From: Diadema setosum
Taxonomy: Eukaryota > Echinodermata > Echinoidea > Diadematoida > Diadematidae
DNA length: 64,000 bases
Direction of reading: 5' to 3'
NCBI RefSeq assembly: GCF_964275005.1
Contig: NC_092702.1
Location: 36,216,316 to 36,280,315, forward strand
In this document: one piece after another, positions 13,901 through 23,999 of the stretch
Layout: each line of letters starts with the position of its first letter
How positions within the stretch are numbered: the first letter of the stretch is position 1
The notes under the pieces: model-generated
Database searches by the model: none
Told to the model about the DNA's origin: nothing
What the model saw: only the letters and a program-made list of their open reading frames with translations
Position numbers and translations under genes: made by a program

Positions 13901-16900
13901 GTGTTTGTGTGTGTGTGTGTACATACACGTACGTGCATATCACGAGGTTCGTCTGATCAGTGAGCAGCTAGCTGCAGGAAACTGAGCTGTCACTTGCAAT
14001 AGCTCTACAACACACATCACACATATCACCACTCTGTACAGTACATACTGGATACAGTCACACTCACAAATCATGTACATCTTGGCTAATCAGTTTGAAA
14101 ACGCAGAACAACCAGACTCTACTAAATTTCCATCTACTATTATTAGTTTACATGTGTACTGGTTATGATCTTATCGTTGTTTATTTATATTTCGAAAGTG
14201 CACTCGCGATGCTCGAGTCACTGGTACTGAGAAGTCGATTGTGAATACATGTCCGCTTAGCCGCTTAGTACGAAGGAAGTAGGCCTAACTAACATTACAG
14301 TGGTAGCGGTGTATCCCATTACGAATAACCGATTGACAAAAAAGGCGTGCAAAAGATTTCTGAAGACTCTTATTTGGCCATCTATGCATGTACGAATACA
14401 TGTAGTGGTAATGTAGCATCGATTCAAAGCCTGTGGCTGTAAAGGTTGTAGCTTGTACATTTCACGCGAGCTGCGTGCACCTGCTCTCGACAATTGACTG
14501 CATTTTCTTCGAACCATGCTTGCCAAGCTGGCTGCCCTGGCTGACAATCGCGATGCTCTCCACTCCGCTCCCCGAATTACCAGCACTGCGTACACGGGGT
14601 TCGTAGGTACGTAGGGCGCTCAATACGATACCTGCGAATCGAATGTGAACTGAACTGAATACCGAGCACATACGTGACACGCACGTAGCGCGCACACAGG
14701 GTATGACAACATAAGGGGGAGTGGCTTCTGCACTTGTTACACGTATTTTCTAACCGCTGTACGCTCATTATCGGATCGCTGGAGATCCACACGCGAATGC
14801 ATCTTTTTGGCGTTGTTTGCAAACATGATTTGGACACATTTTCATGCGTGCTCGTAAAAAAAGGGGGTAATATTGCTATTTGAAAGTTAAATTTCTCGAG
14901 ATAGAATTAGAAACATTTCGTCATGAATTGAAAAAGCTAGAGTCTATGTCTTAATGATGTAATTCTCTTTCATATAAAATAGTTCACAATTCGTTTTTCA
15001 CAGAATTTCAAAAGTTACAAAAATGCTCCAGACACCCTGCTATGACATTGTGAAGTTTTTGCTGCAAGTGTAATTCCTGCAAAACAGTTCTTGTATGTTA
15101 CAGCTACAACTTGTACAGGGCAATACGGTTTGCACTCCCACCGTTCACGAGCGATTACGTCATGTCTCGCTCAGCGCACTGCACGCACCATGCGGTTGAT
15201 CCCTACCATAGCAGACGACGGCAAGCTAGTATCGGTTGATGATCGGCTTGCTATCGCTTTCAACTATGAAAGGTTTTCCCTCATTGGTCGGCTTGCTCTC
15301 CCACAATGCCTTCCGAAAATGACATCATCGCTTTCTTCCATTCATAAGCTTTACGTTGATACCAAGTACACCTCCGTGGCTTATTAGAAAACGACGGAGA
15401 TGTTCCGTATAATTTCGCCCTTTATTATGGAATTTTCCGGCAATCGGTGCCAAGAATATGTCATCAAAGGAGTAGTTCTGGTCATTCATGCAATTTTTTT
15501 TTCATCCTCGTGGTATTTTTTGATGGATTCTAGAGCGATTTATCTGTGTTTTGATACTACTTTTACCGTGTGCGAGTATGTGCAATGTATGTGCGAGGAT
15601 GTTTGAAGTGCATAGATCAATGTTGATAATGTTAGATTTCCGTAGCAAGCGACCTACCCGATACCAGCGGTGCGCTGCGAGGCTGTTTGGGTACATACAA
15701 ACGGGTTACGAGAGCGGGGATAGCGTGCAGTGACTACACACGCTGTGCATGCTAGCGATGCAGCAAGCGAGACACAGTGCTCACAATTCACATGGCCAAT
15801 GCAGTCGCGGCTCAGCCAATCAGCAACGAGGTAAGACCTGGCAAGCGCATTGCGGAGCGGAGAGAGCCCGAGAGAGAAGACTAAAGAGGCCAAGATATTT
15901 TTAGCTCTCTCACTGCTGCGATCGCACAGCCGATTCGATATTCTGTACGCTATCGGGAGTTGAGTGGTGGAGCGGCAGGCATTCTCAGCGAGTTCGGGGC
16001 GATATGAATTATGCATATCGGGGATCTGCGCTTGCGCTGTGTTGACTGAGGCGCTGCTTAAACTGTGTACATGGCCTATGGCAGCCAAACCGTAGTGCAG
16101 TGGGTATGAATATACAAATGAGTTAGGGTAAGGGCACCAGTATTCGGTCAGGCACCGGTATTCGGTCACTTATCACTAGTCACCAGCCAGTAAGTTCAAC
16201 TGTCACAACACACGCAAATCACACTCATTCACATAGTTGCACACTCATTCACAACAAGAAACTCCCTTAGCCCCCTCCAAAAATCCATCCAAAATCCCAA
16301 ATTTTACCGTCAAAAGTGCAGAATCGGCGCTACTTTCCAAAAGCGCGCGCGGATAAGGCCCAGTTTTAAGAGTACGGGTCGCCGAAAAAGCGCTAAAAAT
16401 TGAAAAATATGCCGTTCTCTCGCGGGATTTTTCGCTTATCGCAAGCTTGGAGTGTAATGGTATCCTCAAAAACGCAAAAGAAAAACAAAATGTCCGTACG
16501 TGCCGATACAGTGTACCAATGTACAAGGGTTGAATGCAAGTGCCGAGGCCCCAGTATTCGGTTACCAACGGTCGCCGCAACGTCCCCGATGCAATTTTGC
16601 TCCAACAAGGTAGCGCGCGCGCGTTTTTCAGCTGCCTTGAACACGCATTGACTTTGAACGCGCACATCGCGTGACCGAATACTGGAGCCGATGACCGTAT
16701 ACTGGGAAATTTTCAAGGTGATATATTTCGCGATTTTGTGCAATTCTGTGAGATATTTAACGAAACGAAAGTTGAGATTAAAGAAATTTGATATATTTCA
16801 CATACATTGCTGTAGATATGATGTATGTATGTATTATTTTAGTTTGAAAAATATTGCAAAAAAGCTTAAGTGACCGAATAGATCTACTGGGGATGTTACC

Positions 16901-18256
16901 CTAACCATAATTCGCAATTTTCCATTGATCCTGTACAAAACATGACGAAAGTTCAATGTTCTCTTGTGTTGTGACAATAGAATTTGCTAGCTTGCAATAC
17001 AGTCAGTGTAAGTGAGAACACACAGAGTGTGTCAGAGAAGTGTCTAACGTTAGATTCTGGACTTGGAGGCCGGCCGAAAATTGGGCCTGGCCCTGGTCTG
17101 GGTGGGTGGGGGGTCTTTACTCTAACCGTCTCTACACTGGTCTAGACAATAGTCCGACCAAAAATAACCTTAAAACTGTGTGTGGCCCCTAGTGCCCTGG
17201 ATGGCCCAACACTAGCCCGACCAGAGGCTGTTAATACGCTACGCGAATACAGCGTCTGACCAACGAGCGGGCACCTTCAAAGTGGGGAACCACAACACAA
17301 CTACAAAACTTATGAAAATTTATACGTTCTTTATAAACAATGTACACGTTACCAAACGTTACTCACCTTAAGTGCATGCTTGTATTAGAGAAGGTTCGTA
17401 AGTCCATTGAGAGCCCTCGTGATAAGTCCGTGGAACCACAAAATGATACTTTCTGGCGGATTCCCTAACACCGTCGCGGTTCATCGTTGCAGAATTCAAA
17501 ATGGCGCCTTGATCTCTGCGGAAATCTTTTGCGTGCGTGCGATGCGCTGCTTGAGTGTTGGTGTATAGCAGCACGGTCGACAGCGCGACCTTTTGAAAGG
17601 GCATTCAGATCATGTGACCTCCCGAATATTGGAAATGGCCTGGCGTGAAAGACGATGTACCGTTCGTGAACCGTTCACACATGCTGCATATAACCATCAA
17701 TTTAGGTAAGTTATTGAATCTAAATTTCAATACTCATAGCATAGATATGAAGTCTCATTATCATTTTGTTCGTCAGATGAGTTTGAAGTGGCAAAAAAAT
17801 GATCTAAAGTATCAAAATTCAATCCGATCGCATGCGATCGTTGGACCCTCTTCGTGTTTGGAGCTTCGTTGGTACAGCCCTGTCGCGCTACGTATGTACA
17901 GCGGCGACTGGGCTGTGTATAGTTAGCCCAACACTAACTTGTTCATCAACACACTAGGAGGTGATCACCAGTGATTAGATGTCTGCAGGTGAACACAAAG
18001 GCTAAGCGCATAGAGTTTCTTACGAAGCGGCTGGGCAGCGCAGAAATGAATACATCGGTCTATCAGCCTACTTAGCAAAGATGAAGAAATGCACGTGATA
18101 ATAAAGTTTCAAAATGCTGGAAAAAAGAAAATCAATCTGTAAAATATAGACCGGGGTATTGAATGTAACAAAAGAGCATGCCGTAAATGCAGGTGTATAT
18201 ATTTTCTGACAGACAATCACATGGATATTCCTGGATTCCCTCATACTTACCATCAT
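1103..18256 (-). CDS. CCT7: T-complex protein 1 subunit eta (CCT7), 11 coding exons
   Basis: This is one of the eight paralogous subunits of the cytosolic chaperonin TRiC/CCT, which folds actin, tubulin and other proteins using ATP. The coding exons are 18251-18256, 12960-13113, 11557-11663, 10485-10663, 9418-9589, 7928-8092, 6975-7108, 5349-5501, 4491-4642, 3446-3634 and 1103-1329. They sum to 1638 nt, or 545 codons plus stop, against 543 residues in human CCT7. All introns are GT/AG and frame is kept throughout. Visible family motifs are [10 protein letters not shown] near residue 40, the nucleotide-binding GDGTT at 91-95, GGGAIE at 408-413, and the eta-type Gly/Arg-rich tail ending GRGRGRPR. 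The start was chosen as ATGATG followed at once by a splice donor, which gives [12 protein letters not shown] and matches the MM start of vertebrate CCT7. The gene looks intact and functional. Confidence 0.97.
1424..1986. mobile_element. TTAA-flanked MITE with long inverted ends (AGGACAAGTTCACC family), copy 1
   Basis: A nonautonomous DNA element in the last CCT7 intron. The left end is TTAA|AGGACAAGTTCACC and the right end GGTGGACTTGTCCT|TTAA. The two halves are inverted copies over roughly 200 bp: each contains gcagcaatattagtagaaca-like, aaaattcataac-like and agaagactac segments. A TTAA target is typical of piggyBac or Kolobok elements. Other copies lie at 9845, 40157, 54035 and 63860. It has no coding capacity. 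Confidence 0.85.
2490..3365 (-). mobile_element. 5'-truncated CR1/L2-like LINE fragment
   Basis: The minus strand encodes the carboxyl part of a non-LTR reverse transcriptase in broken frames, including [28 protein letters not shown] and [18 protein letters not shown], motifs typical of the CR1/L2/Jockey-like group. It ends in a short A/T-rich 3' region with an agcgctatg motif. It lies in the last CCT7 intron in the same sense as the gene. Its frame is interrupted at least twice. It is not functional. Confidence 0.8.
3446..3634 (-). CDS. CCT7: CCT7 coding exon 10
   Basis: It encodes [17 protein letters not shown] through [11 protein letters not shown]. The acceptor is tcctacag and the donor AAG|GTAGGA. 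Confidence 0.95.
4491..4642 (-). CDS. CCT7: CCT7 coding exon 9
   Basis: It encodes [20 protein letters not shown] through [10 protein letters not shown]. The acceptor is ctctcag and the donor CAG|GTATGT. Confidence 0.95.
4901..4958. repeat. T-tract then G-tract
   Basis: 39 T residues, ATT, then 16 G residues, in the CCT7 intron between exons 9 and 8. Homopolymer lengths may be sequencing-uncertain. Confidence 0.9.
5349..5501 (-). CDS. CCT7: CCT7 coding exon 8
   Basis: It encodes [20 protein letters not shown] through EEMQIGGER. The acceptor is ggttacag and the donor AAG|GTAAGC. Confidence 0.95.
5918..6146 (+). repeat. 229-bp coding-like direct repeat, copy 1
   Basis: It is identical to 8699-8927 except for 5 substitutions, with no length change, and the flanks are unrelated. 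One plus-strand frame is open across all 76 codons in both copies (contains [16 protein letters not shown]). I do not recognise the encoded sequence. It lies antisense in a CCT7 intron. Confidence 0.8.
6483..6772. mobile_element. Dispersed small element starting CTAGTTACCTCCGCCAAGG
   Basis: A noncoding repeat in the CCT7 intron between exons 8 and 7. It runs from ctagttacctccgccaaggg to cacttaagtgcgtgctctag. From memory this cctccgccaagg motif recurs in many marine invertebrate genomes. The ends share a weak inverted CTAG/TCTAG motif. Confidence 0.55.
6975..7108 (-). CDS. CCT7: CCT7 coding exon 7
   Basis: It encodes [19 protein letters not shown] through [11 protein letters not shown]. The acceptor is tttcccag and the donor CAG|GTAAGG. 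Confidence 0.95.
7928..8092 (-). CDS. CCT7: CCT7 coding exon 6
   Basis: It encodes [19 protein letters not shown] through [11 protein letters not shown], part of the apical (substrate-binding) domain. The acceptor is tcacccag and the donor GAG|GTAAAA. Confidence 0.95.
8699..8927 (+). repeat. 229-bp coding-like direct repeat, copy 2
   Basis: This is the partner of 5918-6146, about 97.8% identical by eye. Here the open frame runs from an ATG at 8684 to 9073, but the sequence after 8927 is not shared, so the longer frame is probably accidental. It lies in the CCT7 intron between exons 6 and 5. Confidence 0.8.
9418..9589 (-). CDS. CCT7: CCT7 coding exon 5
   Basis: It encodes [27 protein letters not shown] and KKVQGGALE. 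The acceptor is attgcag and the donor GAG|GTCAGT. Confidence 0.95.
9845..10392. mobile_element. AGGACAAGTTCACC-family MITE, copy 2
   Basis: A second full-length copy, in the CCT7 intron between exons 5 and 4, about 548 bp with both inverted halves. The left target site is decayed (TAAA) and the right one is TTAA. Confidence 0.85.
10485..10663 (-). CDS. CCT7: CCT7 coding exon 4 (ATP-binding GDGTT)
   Basis: It begins [15 protein letters not shown], the group II chaperonin nucleotide-binding loop, and ends IRIPKEDVE. The acceptor is gtgttag and the donor GA|GTAAGT. Confidence 0.95.
11100..11445 (+). mobile_element. Possible LINE 3' tail
   Basis: The T-rich sequence ends in aaataaaattgaaattgaaattgaa, the simple-repeat tail style of non-LTR elements. 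No reverse transcriptase frame remains. It lies in the CCT7 intron between exons 4 and 3. Confidence 0.4.
11557..11663 (-). CDS. CCT7: CCT7 coding exon 3
   Basis: It encodes [18 protein letters not shown] and on to KSQDAE. The acceptor is cgtgcag and the donor GAG|GTAATG. Splicing restores KSQDAE-VGDGTT at the next junction. Confidence 0.95.
12289..12796. mobile_element. 508-bp TIR element (TACCCCGTTTATACT ends)
   Basis: The left end TACCCCGTTTATACT and right end AGTATAAACGGGGTA are perfect inverted repeats of 15 bp. Inside, AGTATAAAC recurs several times together with short palindromes such as gaaacccgc and cctcgaggagg. The flanking AAA on each side may be the target duplication. It is noncoding and lies in CCT7 intron 2. 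Confidence 0.8.
12960..13113 (-). CDS. CCT7: CCT7 coding exon 2
   Basis: It encodes residues 3-53, from [12 protein letters not shown] to the conserved [16 protein letters not shown]. The acceptor is catacag and the donor G|GTAAATG. Confidence 0.95.
13289..15041. mobile_element. Possible DNA element with short GGGTGTCTG ends
   Basis: GGGTGTCTG near 13290 and its complement CAGACACCC near 15034 bound about 1.75 kb of noncoding, partly GC-richer sequence. The inverted match is only about 9 bp, and GCTAT appears outside both ends. It lies in CCT7 intron 1. Chance pairing cannot be ruled out. Confidence 0.3.
16122..16905. mobile_element. 784-bp TIR element (GTTAGGGTAA ends)
   Basis: It starts GTTAGGGTAA and ends TTACCCTAAC. 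Subterminal CCAGTATTCGGTCA-like motifs occur in direct and inverted copies near both ends. It is noncoding; a 140-codon frame inside is not recognisable. It lies in CCT7 intron 1. Confidence 0.65.
17367..17604 (-). other. Possible alternative CCT7 first exon
   Basis: The minus strand has a strong isolated donor AAG|GTGAGT at 17366. Upstream of it (towards 17604) is fairly CpG-rich sequence with a plus-strand AAAATGGCGCC that resembles a YY1 site. It lies inside CCT7 intron 1, so it could be an alternative noncoding first exon. The open frame here (78 codons) is not recognised. Confidence 0.25.
18251..18256 (-). CDS. CCT7: CCT7 coding exon 1 (two codons)
   Basis: Only ATG ATG is coding here; the donor GTAAGT follows directly at 18245-18250. 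The rest of the exon, at higher coordinates, is 5' UTR. The Met-Met start of the family and the in-frame join to exon 2 support this call. Confidence 0.8.
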
Positions 18257-18446
18257 CTTCTCCAGAATGTTCCGTTGCTACGCCCGATCCGGTGTCACAC
18301 ACAAAACGTACCTAGCATGCACGGTACGGACACAGCCCAATACACTGTACAGCTCAATACACACACACGACCATTACGCGATTGTATCGTCGTGCGTGTA
18401 TTGACCGATTCGGGTTCGTTGAGGGCAGCAGACATTTTACGGCACA
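18257..18446 (-). promoter_or_regulatory. CCT7: CCT7 5' UTR and proximal promoter region
   Basis: This is the stretch between the CCT7 start codon and the palindromic element at 18447. It must hold the 5' UTR and perhaps the transcription start. No TATA box is evident. The assignment rests on position only. Confidence 0.4.
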
Positions 18447-18692
18447 GGGCGCAGCCATAGTGGGTGTATCAGCCGACCCCCCCCCCCCCCCCCCCTGCTC
18501 TCCCCCACCCCCGGGCAACATGTTTACACGCACTTGTAACAAAGGTTCGCGCACTAAGCAAGCATTCGCGCACTCAGTGCGAGACGCCTATTGGCTAAAG
18601 CAGTTTTTCATTCTGCGCGCGTGCTAATGTAGGGAGAGGGGTGGAGGAGTGCGGAGGGGGGGTCGGCTGATACACCCACTATGGCTGCGCCC
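18447..18692. mobile_element. 246-bp palindromic MITE in the CCT7 promoter
   Basis: It begins GGGCGCAGCCATAGTGGGTG and ends with the exact reverse complement; the inverted ends are about 36 bp and continue into a C-tract and G-tract. The interior is about 170 bp and includes gcgcactcagtgcgag. A second inverted pair, GTATTGACCGATTC (18398-18411 and 18721-18734), lies outside it. No clean target duplication was found. Confidence 0.85.
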
Positions 18693-18737
18693 ATGCCAAA
18701 AATACACATAGCGCGTCACAGAATCGGTCAATACTAG

Positions 18738-18762
18738 TGGTGTACATCAAAGAGATTATACC
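18738..18762 (-). repeat. Motif shared with the THAP gene promoter
   Basis: On the minus strand this reads GGTATAATCTCTTTGATGTA, matching 34678-34700 (plus strand) at 21 of 22 positions. In both places a GACCGATTC motif lies further along in the same direction, so both are probably fragments of one repeat family. Confidence 0.5.
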
Positions 18763-19670
18763 TATAGAGTAAGTAGTCGCCATACGCGTGCGTACAAATA
18801 GTGCGTCCACAATTGAAGAGGGAGCGCACACTCAGCTCCTGGCACTGGATCTAAGTCTATGTTCAAGTCTTATCTTCTCATTTATAATATCTGGATTGAT
18901 TTGTCATCCTTCATAATTTTTTTTAATAGAAATTTAGTGTGTTTAATTGTTTACATATTAGTTTGTATGATTATCGAAAGCATTTTTCACTATTTCTCAG
19001 TGTGTACGCATCCTTGTTATTAAAAAAGACACGGCACGAACTTTTATGTAGACTAGAAGTATGTAACCATTGTGACGTAACTATCGTAGCTTTAGATCTC
19101 AAAATACCTTGTGCACTGTACTGCAGGTTCTTTGCCATTGCTTATTATGAAATCATGCCATTTGAAAACTACTGTAAACAAAACTAAATCCTTTAATATT
19201 GATACTGAGAGCCACGCTGATTATTAAAGTTGCAAAATTTTCTTGAACATATGAATGCCTCATTTTTTTCGGATTTATATTTTCCGACATTGCATGGATC
19301 ATTTATGTATCAGTTAAATACGATGGCCTGAACCGGCGTGTTAATATTCTTCGATGTTTAAATTTTTTTTTCATCTTCTCCAGATAGGGCTTGTGTTCTC
19401 TAAAAACAATAAATAGCCCAGTACCTACATTCTGGAATTTCCTGGATGGAGAAATAATCCAATCTCGATTTCTTACTTAATTTGTAAGTATAAACTTAAA
19501 TTGGTTCTTCTATAATCACACCTAAAGCGATTTTTATACCTTCATGGGCTTTCAGTGTGCATAATTTGTATTTCGTCATTGTACCTGATTTGTGCCTCGC
19601 TCGGATGATCACGCCTCTCTCTACATGCTCTAAACCTTTTGTGCTGGGGACCTTCTTTATAATACTTTAT

Positions 19671-19810
<140 letters not shown>

Positions 19811-21539
19811 CTTGGTAATTTAAATTACATGTCGACAATTCACTCATTCTTTTTATGTTTATGATTTATTGCTTGAAACTAATTAGAATATGACATGATA
19901 AAAACAAAAAACATACTCATTATAGGTTTTATTACACAAATTTGAACGCAGTGTTTCCGGGGAAAATCATACCATGTGAATTTTGATACATAAAACAAAA
20001 AGCAGGGGAGTGAGAAGGAGAAAAAATAGTTGCGATTCCATTATCAGTTGATATGCCGTTTTTGGCCATTTATTTCATGCTTTTGTTTTGCCAGAACTGC
20101 TGCAATTTTAATTCTGAAACGTCCATGTGGAGGCAAATATAATATACAACATTCTGCTGAACGAAACATGGAAGTGACTAACGGAAAGAATAAACAGTAA
20201 TCATAGCATGAATAAATTAGCACACTTCAAGGCTGTTACATCACAGAAGATGTGAACAAAGGAAGTCAGAAATAGGGCCTACAGCTTTACAATTGATGCT
20301 GTTGATAGGCAGATCATCACCTTTCGGCACTTTATCTTTCATATTTTCATTTTCCACAAAATGAAAATTGCTGTAAAAAATAAATAATGCGAACTTCTCA
20401 TTCTTTAGCATGTATACAACCTATCAAAGCCTCATCAAAGTATTAGTTAGTGCGCTGACCAGCTTTATTGCGATGGAAACAATTCTATATATACAGTGTC
20501 CTCAAAATATCTAAAGCAAAACACAAACATTAAAGAAACTTGGTTTGGCACAAGTTGAAAATTTAGCGCAAGTTATCTCTTTGTATTTCACTTGAAATCA
20601 AAATTACTGGTGATGGCCTGAAGGTGGCAACAAATCATAATCGAAATACAACATCTAGTTATTAGTTACATCACCATCTTGATGGCTAATATATTGCGTG
20701 ATGATTGTAAAGCCATCGTGAAATCATATATTTTGGTGAATACGTTTGAGTCAAAAGATTTTTTGCAACTTATACACAAATTACAAAATTTAAATCAACA
20801 TGTAGCGCGGCTTGGTGAAAGATTGAGCGCTTGAACAGAACCTGTACTTCAGAGCTTTGTGGGTGGACCTTAGTTTTTAATGACTTATAGAGACACTGCT
20901 ATTTATAGTCGTAAAACAATGTTGCCCCGACTCTTTTTCTCTCGCGGTAAATTGGAATGGAAAATGCAAATGATGTAATGAGATAATAGATCAGTACTCT
21001 CATTGTTAATTCATTACTGGTGAAATGATGTTTTGCGACACTGCAACGACAACTACATGCTTAATTGTACTCTACAATAATATCATTGTTGTTCAATCAA
21101 TTCATAATAATACTGTTATCATCGTTGTGCGGAAAACACTGATTTCGGCCTTATTTTCTGAACACATCTTGAAGCGAATACATGCATTGCAAACAAGTCT
21201 TCCAATAATCATCATTTGTCTTGTTATCGTTTAAAGATAATAACAGCATTGACTGTGCAAAAATAGGCGTGAAACATTTGTTCATTAAAAAAATTAATGA
21301 ATAAATCGAGAATCACTATTCACAGATAGAACACGATGATATTCGATAATATTATAGTTACCAGTCTCTCTGTTCTCTGACATGGAATGTGCAAAAGTTT
21401 TTGATAAAGCAATAGTACAATGATTTTGTCATAAAAATGATAATAATATGAGCGATGATCACATCGACACCAGTGAAATAAGTTGTTCATAATCATTCCA
21501 ATATCATTTTTTCCCTCTTCTCTTCCATTACTGTGGCAG

Positions 21540-21690
21540 TTCCAGGGAAGACCGCAACCAGCGCACGCCCCCCTTATTTTTTTGTTGAAACAAAACAATA
21601 AAAAGAAAAAATGGGGGAGGGGTGCGTGCGCCCGCCTTTGATTTTGTAAACGCCCTCTTTACGGAATTCCTGGATCCGCCCCTGCATTAG
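21540..21690 (-). mobile_element. Fragment of the CAGGGGCGGATCC repeat family
   Basis: On the minus strand it begins CAGGGGCGGATCCAGGAATT and continues through a purine-rich body, resembling the complete element at 38748-38917. The other end is not clear. Confidence 0.45.
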
Positions 21691-22054
21691 CGCATAGACT
21701 GTGCTAAAGTTGATACCATAGAGTGAAAGTACAATGTTATTCTGCATTTTATTAATAGCATTGATTCCGTAGGTTATAGCTACACTGTTTGGCCTGAAAC
21801 ATGCAAGAAGCGAGAGTCTTCCAAGCACCATTATTATCATTTTTGTTTTGTATCTTATCAAGATTCTTGTACCTAAATAAGGACTGTTTATGGTTCTGTT
21901 CTTGTATCGGGGCTTGAGATTTTCAATGCCTATGGAATTCCTGAGAAACTAATATATCGAAAGAACTCTCACATTATAAAACCCACCAAGAGATTAATGA
22001 ACACAAACACTTGACACACAAGACACATTTTTGGTAAACTTGACATAAATTCCA

Positions 22055-22830
22055 TTTTTCCCCGGCATGTGTCAATTAGAGTGTCCCAAACCTGTCGCAA
22101 CCTGGGTGTAATGCTAGATTGTAATACGACTATGTCTCACCAAGTTTCTAGCATTTGTAGACCTGTAAGATGCCAGCTTCGGAATATCGGCGTCATTAGA
22201 AAATATTTAAACTTCTACCGAAAAATTAGACCATGCTTTGATATCCTCTATGCTCGATTTTGGAAACTCCGTCTTATTTAATCACAAACTCAGCTCTCCA
22301 CGCTACAGAGGCTTCAAAATGCGGCAGCACGCATCATTCCAAGAAGCACACTCACATCACCCCTATCAATGCCTATTTTGAGATCACTTCATTGGTTATC
22401 AGTCAAAGATCGCATTACTTTTAAGATTTTACTTCTGACTTTCAATTGCATTCACGGCGCTGCTCCTCAGTATAACATTGACTTACTCCATAATTACATC
22501 CCTCTAGATCTCTACGCTCATCCAACTCCGGTTCTCTTATAATTCCAAGATTCACTATGATATGGGGCACACGTGCCTTTGGCCATGCTGCTCCAACCTT
22601 ATGGCATAACTTACATTCAGCCAAAAAATTGTTCTTCGTCAGACTCCTTTAAAAGCAGTCTAAGAACTCACCTGTTAAAGGCCTCCATTTGATTACTCAT
22701 TACATGTATTTGATATTTGTATGTCCTTCATCTCCTTCACTTTTTTCTGTTCCTTCCGCGCCTAGAGCACTCTGCAGAGTGGATTTGGCGCTATATATAT
22801 CATATCACTTATTATTATAATCATTAAAAC
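22055..22830 (+). mobile_element. CR1/L2-like LINE fragment
   Basis: The plus strand encodes decayed reverse transcriptase C-terminal sequence (CRNLGVMLDCNTTMSHQVSS, QLRNIGVIRKYL), then a region corresponding to LLLTFNCIHGAAPQY in other frames. It ends in ttggcgctatatatatcat and a TTATTATTAT tail, a typical CR1/L2 3' end. It has several frame interruptions and is not functional. Confidence 0.8.
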
Positions 22831-23339
22831 CTTAAAACATTAACTGGTAGTAGTGGTTTTGTATTTAGTGCTATGTATAGTGGCTTAAAGGTGGGCATAG
22901 TGCGCTTATCATTGTCATAATTGTCATCATCTATAAACCGTAAAGTAAGTCAAGATAACATCAACAGCGACAAGCTTTATTCACACTGCACTGTAGAACA
23001 CTTCAGCCAGCAACACATTACATGTGCAACTTGTTTATACAATGTATGTCACAAAATTAACCAGAAAGTAGCATAATCACCCTTTTTCTGAGAAAAAAAA
23101 GAACACAATCATACGTAGTGTAATAAATGCACGTGACCTTATTGTACACCATAAACGCCTTTTCACAGCACTTTATGTGGCAAGTAGGTGTAATTGCTTC
23201 TTTACATTGTATAGTGCTCATAAAGTGTATCGTAAATTCAGCTTCCATGCATTCGGTTAGACCATACCTGGGAAAGCATACCAAGTGTGGGGGATTCAAT
23301 TACTTGGGGTTACATTGGGGAGGGTGGCATGATCGTTGA

Positions 23340-23440
23340 ATGCCAACTCATGGCCCCATTAAAAAAACAGCATATTTGCTGATTGGGCTTTTTATCCGTG
23401 GTAAAATAAAATGAATGAATGAAATGAATGTGTAATGATA
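23340..23440 (+). mobile_element. LINE-like 3' tail
   Basis: The segment gggctttttatccgtggt followed by aaaataaaatgaatgaatga resembles the tail at 33490-33556. No coding part remains. Confidence 0.4.
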
Positions 23441-23589
23441 AAAACAAAACAAAACATGTTCTTTCAACAAATAAGATAAAGAATCCGTAAATCCATTTAC
23501 AGGACTGCGGTGCACATCTGTCGGGTATGCCCTCATTATACCGCGAGCAACAAAGAAAGAAATGGTATATGTAAATATAAATAAAAGTG

Positions 23590-23828
23590 TTGTCGTGTTG
23601 TGGCATAGTGGATAAGACTCTCGTCTCCTGATTGTTTCACGCCCATTACTTTATGTCTTGGGACAAGATGTTTTACCAACCATGTCCTTCTCGACAGAGG
23701 CATAAAAATGGGTATATACCTTGCAACGATAGGGCACTGTAGTTATAACGGCAGGGACCTCTGAGATAGCAGTGGCAACTGAAGAGGTTACCCTCTGGGT
23801 CGATAAGACCTTACCATTATATTACATT
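23590..23828 (+). mobile_element. tRNA-derived SINE
   Basis: A tRNA-like head (gtggcatagtggataagact) is followed by a conserved SINE core with gtcttgggacaagatgtttt, ataaaaatgggtatatacct and taccctctgggtcgataaga. From memory this resembles the widespread animal SINE core ending in gtcgataggac. The B box is degenerate. Confidence 0.65.
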
Positions 23829-23999
23829 TTCTTCACCCTGTGTCACTACAGCTGCAGTGATGCAGAGATATAAGAAGTCTCACTGTATTTCCCTGTATAT
23901 CATGACAGTTTTGTACATCTAAGCGGTTATTCGCATGGATACCATTAACACAATGTATTACAATATTCAACGAGTATGGATATGCCCACGGAAGCAAGG

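Noticed and set aside
15654-16169. 171-codon minus-strand frame
   Set aside because: It runs into the end of a TIR element at 16122, has no recognisable domain and an unusual composition; it is most likely chance in GC-richer intron sequence.
16245-16743. 140- and 116-codon overlapping minus-strand frames
   Set aside because: Both lie wholly inside the noncoding 784-bp TIR element and match nothing I recognise.
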